The notes under the pieces: model-generated | The model's database searches: none | What the model was told of the DNA's origin: nothing | Seen by the model: only the letters and a program-made list of their open reading frames with translations | NCBI GenBank assembly: GCA_018398585.1 | Contig: JAGTTD010000018.1 | Coordinates: 5,587,501-5,651,500 of the forward strand | Reading direction: 5' to 3' | Origin: Simmondsia chinensis | Lineage: Eukaryota > Streptophyta > Magnoliopsida > Caryophyllales > Simmondsiaceae | Length of the DNA: 64,000 nt | Shown: piece after piece, positions 55,586-64,000 of the stretch | Layout: the number at the start of each line of letters is the position of its first letter | Numbering within the stretch: the stretch's first letter is position 1 | Program-made: the position numbers and the translations under genes

Positions 55586-57130
55586 TAAAAAATATGGGGG
55601 ATATCTCAAAATAGAGAAAGATAGGTAGAGCTTCCATAAGAGCCTCCCTCCTCTTTTCAGTTAAGATAGATGGGAAGGAGCCCTATCAGGTCAAGGCCAT
55701 AACCAGCCTTCTTAGTTATATATGTACACTTTTGTTTCAGGGTGGCACCGCCCTTCCTTCTAATTGTTTTCTTCCAGAGCCTTGTATAGGTTAAAGTTGT
55801 GAGCTTACCTCAATTTTAGAGAAGAGGAAAGGTTTGGCACAAAGCTGCTCGCTTTCTCGCTTCTAAAAGGCATTGGGATTGGATTTCACCTATGATTAGA
55901 TCAGTGGGCAATCATAGTTTACTTTTTCATGGTGTTGTTGAATTTAAGTAAGCCCCGCTTTTCAGAGTTGCTCCTGGCTCACACTATGAAGGAGGAGGTG
56001 ACGTGAAGATTTAGGAGTGTAAGTAATACAAGCTGAAAAGGCTCCCATATTGTCTAGAGGGCGAGAGGCATAGATGCCAAACAAACTTGAACCTAAAAGC
56101 TGTTCCTAGGAAAGATTATGGTTCCCAGGTATCTAATCAATCAATCCCCCAAACTATAGAAGCTTAAGCGGAAATCAAAGAATAGGGTAAGGAAAAAGAA
56201 GAGAAGCCATTAAGAAGTAAGAAGGCTTCACTGGCTCACTCTAACACTCGTTTAGTAGACAACAAGTAGAGTGCATAAGTCCCTTTAGAGATAGAGCCGC
56301 GTACTACACAAGCTCGTAAGTCAAATGCAGAAAAGGCCTTGTCTACAAAGCAGAGCAACCTCATCTTGCTTGCTTTTAGGGAAGCTACCCGCACTCGATA
56401 GTAGGCATTCTGACATGGTAGGAAGACTACTCTCAGGCCGCCCACCACATAGGAACGATAGCAAAGCCAAGCTGTATAAAGGCGAGCATCCTTATAGCAA
56501 TAGCAAACGGCCTACTTATAGCCTTTTGTCCCCTTTATTCGGGGACTTTAACGGGCCTTAGAAGCTCATAAAATGGCAATTCTTTATGTTTTCCTGAAAC
56601 AATAGAAATGAATTCTATTACTTGATTGACATTGAAAAATATGTATACCATAACGAACAAGCAATATGCCTATATGCTTGATGTACCAGCCAGGCCAGCT
56701 CGACCATTTACGGTATATGAGGGAGTCACCTTGACCTCAAACAAAAGAACAACAGATTGAACAGGACTGGACAACCCGAGAAGAGAAGCCTGACATATAT
56801 ATATTGATTTGAACAAAGGAACTTAAAGAGGTACCAGAAAGAAACAAGAGATAGAATTCCAGATTGAATAAATGACCGGCCTACTATAAGATGAAAATAT
56901 TCTCTAAGACGAACTAGAAGGATGTTTCTGAGCAGCTAAGGCCAAAAGCAAGCAAGAGTTATCCTATCGGCTTAGAAGGATTCAATAAAGAGAATGTGAG
57001 TGGGTAGGAGACCAATAAACACAAAAAGATAAGACCAAAAATAGCAGAAGTCACGTAGTTGTTAAGAAGCAGCAAGTTAGACTTTGACACTTTCTCGAAG
57101 CAAGTGTAAAAGATCAATCATTGAGCCTTA

Positions 57131-58370
57131 GGCCATTATTGAGCAACAAATAATGGAAGATTATAATATTTGAGAGATGATCCCTACTTAAAAAGGCAGA
57201 TATAATACCTTTTGTTGCGACAATCTAATTCCAAAAACCTATTTCTCGATCACATTTTCAAGCACACCAATCAAAGAGCCATTAGACTTATGATAGTCCC
57301 TTGTCATAATCCAAACAATCTTTGCTATAAAATACTAATTTAATACATTATAGGACTACAAAACCCAACAAATAGTTAGAATAAACAAAATAATAAAAAT
57401 AATACTATAATAAGAATCAAAGGCAATAAAATTATAATAAGAACCAAAGGCAATAAAACAAATTATTGTTACTGACTGACTATGTATTGGTCCGGTCCAA
57501 TATCGGAAAACTTGAAGATTGGAGCAAATATAGATCAACACTATTTTCTAATTAAATATTTTTGGATACATAATTTTAATATATAATTAAAATATATACT
57601 ACATGTATAAAAAGTAAACCTTGAGAAGTTAGCTATTTATTTTTATTATTTAATGATCATATATAGTCCTTGTATAATTATCCTTAAATTATATAAATAT
57701 ACATATTATACAGTTAGCATTAATTCTAAGTTTCTAACTACTATGTGAAAACTTTTTTTTCCCCTTATAATTGCGCTCTCTAGATCGAAAAATTGATCTC
57801 AGTCTGGCTTTCAACCAGTCTTGGATCGAACCGACTCAGTTCTGATCGGTTTAGTGTTTGATCTTACAATTTGAAATAGTTTGATCTTCGGTCTGATCCG
57901 ATCTGATGTTGAACCAATGTTCACCCCTAGTGTTTAAGACAATCGATCATCAAAATAGTCCTTCACAAGATTGAATTCAAAGTCGGTCATGACATTTTCA
58001 AGACCCCAAATAAAGGTTTTAAATTGGGCCCTTCATGTGTAATAAGATTTCTCTTAACAACATAATACTAATATAATAAATTATATAAACTTTTATCATA
58101 AAACTTATTAATATTAACAATTAATACTTTAAAAATTACAATCTCTAAAATCTAGGGCCTCAAGCAGTTGCATGGGTCTTTTGGTATTGGAGATGGCAAT
58201 TGGACCCTAATTCGTTGGACATCTATCCAACTTGATCTACTTATGATGAATTTGGATGTAAAAAAATGTGTTTAAATGGATTTGGATTTTGATGTTGATA
58301 ACTGGATTTTGGATTAGGTTGGATTTGGATGGCATCAAACCCAACCCAAACCGGACCAAAATCCAAACAT
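57131..58370. other. Intergenic AT-rich DNA, no gene seen
   Basis: No domain on either strand. Around 58250-58360 words like GGATTTGGAT recur, forming a short low-complexity patch beside the SINE. Confidence 0.5.
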
Positions 58371-58385
58371 GAAATATGCCTAGTA

Positions 58386-58637
58386 CAATAACAACAGACC
58401 CAGTGCCTCAAGAGCTCTAGCCTAAGCGGGGTCTGGGGGGGGTGGATGTATGCAGCCTTATCCCTTCAGAGTGTAACCCTGCCGAGAGGCTGTTTCCGAG
58501 GAACCCTAACTTTATAGGGTTGGCAACACAAGGATTTCCCAGGAGGTCACCCATCCTGGTACTACTCTCGTCAAAGCACACTTAACTTCGGAGTTCTGTA
58601 AGATCTGGTGCATTAGTGCCTGGTAAATGAACCCTGA
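58386..58637 (-). mobile_element. SINE with 5S rRNA head and RTE-type tail (copy 2)
   Basis: About 250 bp with the same architecture as 44051-44295: minus-strand 5S rRNA head, then tail, then simple sequence (TTGTTATTG on the minus strand). Flanks GAAATATGCCTAGTA (58371-58385) and AAATATGTCTGGTGT (58638-58652) look like a diverged target duplication. The 5S head here is closer to the plant consensus than in copy 1 and appears complete to the 5' end. The matching length and joint in two unrelated locations show a real family rather than a chance fusion. Confidence 0.8.
58518..58636 (-). pseudogene. 5S rRNA-derived promoter head of SINE copy 2
   Basis: The minus strand carries CAGAACTCCGAAGTTAAG, GAGAGTAGTACCAGGATGGG and GGATGGGTGACC (58545-58556), then CTCCTGGGAA and GTGTTGC, all landmarks of plant 5S rRNA in the right order. 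Box A is altered (GTGTGCTTTGAC for GCGTGCTTGGGC). The 5S-like part joins the tail through a short AT-containing linker (TATAAAGTTAGGG). Confidence 0.85.
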
Positions 58638-58652
58638 AAATATGTCTGGTGT

Positions 58653-59734
58653 AGGATAAAATTTTAAATTACAAATTTTTGAGTCCTTAACATGCCAAAC
58701 CATATTCCAATAATCTTTTTATTGTACCAACATTTTGAAACTTGTTCTAGCACTACAATATTTTTTCATAAAAACAATAATGTAACCAATCCATGTATAA
58801 AGATAAGTGGTTAAAAAGTTTTTGAACGGTTGACTAATATTATATTATCATTATAATTACAAGTTATACATAAAATTTTGTTATTGCACTATTATTGTTA
58901 TATATATTTATATTAAACTGTAATATCATAATTTGTCTAGGATTTAAATGTATTATGGATTGGATTTGGATTGAGTTTTAATAGAATAAATGAGTTTTTT
59001 TTTCATATTTGGGTTGATCGGGTGTTTTTCGGATTAAATCTGGATGAAGGCAAACCCATCCCAAATCCCACCCACTATCATCTCTATTTCGAGTTATGTT
59101 CATCCGTGATGAAATCTCATGAGTTACAAATAAAGGTGTTTGTGAAAACCCGAAACCGAAAAAACCTAACTGAAACTGAGAAAATCGAACCAAAATTGGT
59201 TATTGAGTTGGGAAGCGGTTTGGTTACCGAACTGGTAAAAATTAGGTTAATTTGGGTGGTTATAGTTCGTGAGTTTCACTCGATCGATTAACCAAATGAA
59301 CAAATTATCATATTTATGAGAGAATTATGATTGTGCGTTACAAGCTTTAGGTTTTTCATTATCATGAGTTTGATTCCATCGACAATTAATTTTTTTTATA
59401 TTCCTATCCTATCTATTGAAAGTCTAAACTTGAATCCCCATCTCCTCTTTTCTTTACTTCAAATGCTAATTTCTTTTTTTTTTTTTTTTTTTTGTAAATT
59501 CATATAAAAAACTTTCATTATCATACCCAACCACAAGCATCATTTGATATTTTAGGCATTAGATATTTTATTCAGTTTAATGTCTTTTGGAAAACATGAA
59601 AGTAGCAAAATTTTAGACGTAATGTATGAACAAAAATTACTTCAATTCTTTTACGATTAAATGGTTAATTGATTAACCGAACATTTCATAACCGATGAAA
59701 GCTAAAAGGTCTCTCGGTTTCACCCTCTCTGCAC
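58653..59734. other. Intergenic AT-rich DNA before the LINE
   Basis: No domain seen. A pure T run (about 59468-59494) is present. The last 40 bases are the probable 5' untranslated region of the LINE that follows. Confidence 0.5.
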
Positions 59735-61075
59735 CATGGAGTTTGTTCTAGGCTCTAATGCCTCCAAAAACCCTAGCTTTTTTCAACCTCCTTATCCCCA
59801 TGATGAAGTTATGGTTTCCGTATCTGCCTCAACAACCGCCATTATTCGTCCCATCTGCATTAATCCCCTTTGTCTGAAACAAAATCTCCCCTAAAATCCC
59901 AAACCCCAAGCCTCGTACAAATGTTTGATTGTCCCCACCAACCCATCCAACCCCCACTTTAAATTCCTCAAATCCTTCATTTATAAAGATTCCTTCAAGC
60001 CTAGACTAACCTTTCACTCGACAAATCCCACTTCCTCTCATATTGCTTATCTCCAAAGCAAAATGGACCTCACCCATCTATCTGATACCAAAAATCTGGA
60101 TAAGCTAAGCAATAGCCTCCAATTCCTAGAACTTCAGGAATAAAGAGTTATGAACAAAGCCATACTAACCAGACTTTGGTGGAAAACATCTTTAATGAAA
60201 CAGCAACAACAACAACAACAATAGTCCCAGTGCCTCGTGGCTCCTGCAGGAAGCAGGGTATGGGGGAGTGATGTACGCAGCCTTACCCCTTCCGGGTGGA
60301 AAGGAGATTGTTTCCAGGACCCCCAACATTTTTTCTAGGGCCCATGAGAGCTATACTTGACAAAGCCTAGAGTCCAAAAGGGACAATGAAGGTCCACGAA
60401 CTCTCCCCTAACATTTTTCTATTTGTCTTCCAAAAAACTTGTGATAGAGAAAGAATCTTAGAAGGAACCCCCTGGCCCACTAATGACTCCTACCTTGTCA
60501 TCAAAACATGGTCAGGGGATACCCCTTTCGAAGAAATTGATTTCTTAACATTAGAGTTCTGGATTCAAGTTCACGGACTCCCCATGAGACTTATGACAGT
60601 CCAAAATGCTATTAACCTTGGCCATCTTTTCCTTAATGTCCTTAGTCTGGATATGGATGAAAGGTCGTACCTCTTATGGAGCAAGTTTATCAGAATGAAT
60701 GTCTAAATTAGTACTGATGACTCAAGACAGGGTTTTACATCAAGAGAGTCGGTTGCCATGACCTTTGGGCTAGATTCAAATATGAGGGACTAGCGAATTT
60801 TTGTTATATTTGTGGTAAGATTGGTCACGTGAAAAAGAAGTGCCTCGATGAGGAGGCTCCACGCAAAGAGCCTTTTTTTGATAGTTCTCTAAGAGATAAA
60901 GAGTTTAATGCTGAAAAGATCCATTTGATGATGAACCCTGATGACGGAATGCCTAACCCTATCGAAATGGAGATTGAGTTTGCGCTAAGAGATGCTCCCA
61001 TACAAGACTATAGCATCAACTTGGAAGCAGACCCCCCCCCCCCCCCCCCCCCCCCTCTCGACTAGGCTATCTCTA
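59735..61075 (+). pseudogene. LINE ORF1: DUF4283 and zinc knuckle
   Basis: The ATG at 59735 (context CACCATGG) gives MEFVLGSNASKNPSFFQPPY. After breaks and the inserted fragment, 60386-60706 carries the DUF4283 core: HELSPNIFLFVFQK, ILEGTPWPTNDSYLVIKTW, LEFWIQVHGLPMRLMTVQNA. Next come RFKYEGLANF-like text and the knuckle CYICGKIGHVKKKC (60802-60843), an intact C-x2-C-x4-H-x4-C. An acidic region follows, then a run of 24 C (61032-61055) encoding proline. RNA-binding ORF1 in the family. The frame breaks at least three times. Confidence 0.85.
60200..60326 (-). repeat. RTE/SINE tail-only insertion in LINE ORF1
   Basis: It has the (AAC)n edge, then TCCCAGTGCC, a GGGTATGGGGG block and TTGTTTCCAGGACCCCC, the common tail of the 17.7, 44.1 and 58.4 kb elements, without 5S or LINE coding sequence. 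Flanks AACATCTTTA (60185-60194) and AACATTTTTT (60326-60335) may be a decayed target duplication. It is a severely 5'-truncated insertion of either the LINE or the SINE. Confidence 0.7.
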
Positions 61076-61589
61076 TGATTAATGCCATCCAAGATTGATT
61101 AATTTCCCATGAGCCCGGCCTAGAAGACTTTCAGCAAGAAAAAGTGGGGGAAAAAAACTTGATTATGTTGATGAGTTCCTTGGGAAGGAAAAGTTGAAAG
61201 CTGTACTAAAGGAGATCATGGTAAAAATGATCAGAAAGAATAAATTTGGGAACTGGTTCCTTGACCCGAAAATCTTTATGGGCAGTGCGAGTGTTCTGCG
61301 AAACATCTTTGAGGAGGAGAGGAAGACATTAAGCTTAAACTCTATCTCCTTCCCTTGGCCAGGAGCACTGCTTGGTGGTCATGGACCACAAAGTCTAAGG
61401 GAACTAAAATGGGCTACCATAATGAAGATATATACCGAGAAGAGTAAGTGTGTTTACGAAGTCCCTTTTGTAGAACGTATCAAACTAGGTTCTATTGTCT
61501 GCTCTGATATTTATGTAGAAAAATGCTTCACCGAATGACTTTATTGATGGGTTTGCAGTGTTTGTCCAGGAACAACTGCCTTGGAAGCC

Positions 61590-62400
61590 ATGAGTATTAT
61601 CTGTTAGAATTGTCATGGTACTGGCTGTACCCGAACAGTTTAAGCTCTGTTGGAGCTAAAAAATAAAGTTAGGTTAAGGATTATTTTCCTAATAGAAACT
61701 AAAAACGCTTCTAACCGTATCTAAAACAGTGCCCGTAGGCTCCATTTCCAACATGTCTTAACAATCCAAGTGGTACTTTTGGGGGTATGGCTTATGGAAC
61801 CCAGATTTTTTGGTGACCATCCAAGATTCCTCTTCTCGCTTCATTCATGTTGATAAGGTGAGTCGAATAGATCTAAGCGACCGGCTTTCTGGGCCTATCT
61901 TTTTTATTATGCAAAAGTATGTTCCAACCTTTTATCATTCCTACATATTTTAGCAATATCATATCTACTCTTGATAAGTTTCATGGCAGCTCAGTCACTA
62001 CCCACCAGATTTCATAGATGCATGCAGCCTGTTTGAAATCCCATCCTATGGATGTCGTACTCGTGGTCCAATAAACAAGATGGTGATCGAAACATTATGA
62101 AGTGTGTCGATAAAGCCACCGCAGACTATGAGTGGAGTGTTACGTTCCCAAAAGTTGGAGTTTGCTTGTTTTCAACTATCAACTCCGACCACTCCCCTTT
62201 AGTTATTCGGCTCAGTGATTCCGGGTCCACCCCCCGGCCCAATTTTCGGTTCGAATCTAAATGGCTCATTGAAGATGATTGTTTCTCTACCGTCCAAAAA
62301 GGTTGGTCTTTTGATGGGAACGTTTATGGAATGTTTTGTTTCCAAAATAAGCGTCTTAACTGCAAGGGTGATCTGAAAAATTCGAGGATTATCTGCTAGA
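61590..62400 (+). pseudogene. LINE endonuclease (EEP fold)
   Basis: It starts with MSIIC*NCHGTG (the family's NCxG block with a stop), then IIFLIETKNASN (catalytic Glu). The open part 62052-62399 contains YSWSNKQDGDRNIMKCVDKA, TINSDHSPLVIRLSD (intact SDHSPL) and FRFESKWLIEDDCFSTV. It is the target-nicking domain; several frame breaks remove function. Confidence 0.8.
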
Positions 62401-62499
62401 CAGAGAGTCTCAAAGCTTTTAACTTCATTTTTGCTGGGCTAACTGAACTCTAGAGTAGATCTATGTCTAATCACAAAAAGCAGGAAGAGGATAACCTTT

Positions 62500-64000
62500 A
62501 GAATGAATTGGGGAAATGGTTGGAAGCAAATGAGAGACATTGGCACTAAAGATCCCGTGTTAACTAGCTCTCATATAGGGATAGGAATGCAAATTTTTTT
62601 CAGGCCACCACCCTCTAAAGAAAGAAGAGAAACATGATTGTGAGATTAAAAGCCCAAGAGGATTTGTGAGAAGATCGTCTAGAGATGATCAAGGAAAGCA
62701 TTCTATCACAGTTCAAAGAGTTCTATAAGGCAAAAGGCATGGTTAGAATAGATGAGGCTGTTGATGCCATTCACATGAGGGTCACTGATATGATGAACTT
62801 ACAACTCATAGCCCCTGGGCCCGAATGATGTTCTAGGCATTTTTTATACTAAGTTCTGGACTTAGTTGCAGATGACACGTGTGGATCCGTGAAAGACTTT
62901 TTTGAAGGTTGGAGAATGCTTAAGGAACTTAATATCACCAAATATCATCCTCAACCCCAAAATCCCCTGCCCTTAGTCTGTCCACCATTTTAGGCCTATT
63001 AGTCTTTGCAATTTTAGCTATAAAATCATTTCTAAAATCCTGACTAATAGACTAAACCCTTTATGGACATCATTATATCCCCATTCCAAATTGCTTTGAT
63101 CAAAGGAAGACAAATTCAAGATAACATCTCATTGCCCACGAAGCTTTTCATGCACTAAAAAGTTGAAGAAAAGGAAGAAATCAGTCTCATTGCTGTGAAG
63201 CTGGATCTCGCTGAGGCTTATGACCAAGTTGAATGGCCTTTCCTTGAGAAGGTTCTTTCTAAGTTGGGGTTTTCGCGGATCTTCATTAATTGGGTCATGG
63301 AATGTGTTTCTTCTATTTATATAGCTCCTGTAGTCAATGGGCACCGATGAGAGGGTCTCAGGCCAGGAGACCCTCTCACCCCTATCTCTTCCTCTTTGTG
63401 ATGGAAAGTCTTTCCAGACTTATCTCGAAAGTAGAAGACAAAAGGGGTTTGGAAGAAGTTCCACATTAAAACCGCTTCTCTAAGCCTCTCTCATTTCCTC
63501 TTCGCTGACGATTGTGTCCTCTTCTTCCAAGCTTCTCCTCATGCTTTTCTCAAGGTGAAAAATGTTCTTAATCTCTTTTGTGATGCGTCAAGGCCAAAAA
63601 TTAACTTTCATAAGTCTCATTCTATGTTAGAGAACAATGTAGGAGGGTTATGGAAGTGGATCTTCTTAGTGGTGGCGAGAAGATTTTGGGATCGAAGATT
63701 TTATGGGGTCGTTCGAAACAAAGTTCCCTAAATTTCCTTTTTTACTGGATCAAGGGGAAAATTCAGAGGTGGTCTAAATTCTTGTCCCATGCAGGCAGGG
63801 GGATCCTCATTAAATTTGTCATCTCCTTTATTCTCTTGTTTGTCATGAGTTGTTTCAATATTCCGACTTCTTTTACAAAGAGAATTAATAACATCATCGC
63901 CCACTTTCGGTGGAAGGGTAATAGTCTGGAGGAAAAAGGGGTGCACTGGGTGAGTTGGAGTAAATTTTCTAAAACTAAAGGGATGGAAGGCTTGGGTTTT
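62500..64000 (+). pseudogene. LINE reverse transcriptase, 3' end outside window
   Basis: Blocks: ERHWH and DRNANFFQATTL, PFQIALIKGRQIQDNI, ISLIAVKLDLAEAYDQVEW then FLEKVLSKLGFSRIFINWVM, GLRPGDPLTPI, FLFADDCVLFFQAS with FADD at 63501-63512 intact, and KIQRWSKFLSHAGRGILIKF then IIAHFRWKGN. The order and motifs are those of plant L1 RT. Stops and shifts interrupt. The zf-RVT region would follow to the right. Confidence 0.85.

Larger units (their letters stand above)
54690..57130. other. Probable mitochondrial-derived DNA (NUMT), interrupted by a solo LTR
   Basis: Outside 55181-55585 this stretch differs from its surroundings: it is less AT-rich, has no retroelement domains, and has a texture I associate with plant mitochondrial intergenic DNA, for example the region 56220-56570 rich in words like GGGAAGCTACCCGCACTCG and TTCGGGGACTTTAACGGGCC. 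No standard mitochondrial gene was identified. This is recall and composition, not a database match. Confidence 0.45.
59735..64000 (+). mobile_element. L1-type LINE, plus strand, cut by the window end
   Basis: ORF1 (DUF4283 and CCHC), endonuclease and RT follow each other on the plus strand and the RT continues beyond 64000. Sequence style resembles the LINE at 19938-26225 (same domain order and similar RT phrases) but they are not close copies. ORF1 is interrupted by a tail-only SINE/RTE fragment at 60200-60326. Stops and shifts are frequent. Confidence 0.85.

Noticed and set aside
56236..56561. Overlapping 70-78-codon frames on both strands
   Set aside because: No recognised domain; they overlap each other and probably lie in organelle-derived non-coding DNA.
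58386..58637. Cassandra-type (5S-bearing LTR) element
   Set aside because: No LTR pair, primer site or polypurine tract; the length and target duplication fit a SINE.
1..64000. CRISPR arrays, bacterial operons, tRNA genes
   Set aside because: No regularly spaced repeats, no ribosome binding sites or operons, and no tRNA cloverleaf recognised; all signals are plant nuclear repeats.

Overview
The window is nuclear DNA of a flowering plant, very probably a eudicot. It is a gene-poor, repeat-packed tract: I found no intact host gene, and almost every recognisable coding trace belongs to a decayed retroelement. Supporting this are Ty3/gypsy and Ty1/copia elements with plant-type primer sites, L1-type LINEs with plant DUF4283/CCHC ORF1 proteins, an RTE-type LINE, SINEs, an endogenous pararetrovirus (Caulimoviridae) and a stretch that looks like mitochondrial DNA. 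All polyproteins carry stops and frameshifts, so coding entries are given as pseudogenes.

Layout. 1-1073: 5' end of a minus-strand gypsy element (gag, PBS, LTR). 1074-3605: AT-rich, no gene. 3606-3862: orphan RNase H-like fragment. 3891-13055: complete but integrase-less gypsy element of the Tat/Ogre type on the minus strand, with 1.03-kb LTRs. 14215-19886: decayed minus-strand copia element holding a 5'-truncated RTE LINE (17716-18209). 19938-26225: full-length minus-strand L1-type LINE with a 15-bp target duplication. 26905-35953: plus-strand copia-like element with almost no coding capacity, split in its 5' LTR by a second copia element on the minus strand (26966-32246); target duplications are visible at both levels. 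36208-36849: gypsy LTR with PBS but no body. 37738-40957: 5'-truncated minus-strand LINE. About 41700-47960: plus-strand endogenous pararetrovirus interrupted by a SINE. About 49150-53980: plus-strand gypsy element. 54690-57130: mitochondrial-looking DNA carrying a solo LTR of the same family as the first element. 58386-58637: second SINE. 59735 to the end: plus-strand L1-type LINE running out of the window.

The most unusual item is a small retroposon system. Two SINEs (44051-44295 and 58386-58637) have a head that is a 5S rRNA gene, with its internal polymerase III promoter region recognisable, joined to a tail ending in A/C-rich simple sequence on the plus strand. The same tail forms the 3' end of the RTE-type LINE at 17716-18209, which has a perfect 21-bp target-site duplication, and it recurs as fragments at 13835-13885 and 60200-60326. 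The simplest reading is a 5S-derived SINE family that borrows its tail, and so its reverse transcriptase, from an RTE LINE. This is inference from five copies in one window.

Relative ages can be read from nesting: the 5S-SINE is younger than the pararetrovirus, the tail copy at 60.2 kb is younger than the L1 ORF1 it splits, the minus copia is younger than the plus copia, and the solo LTR is younger than the organelle-like insertion.
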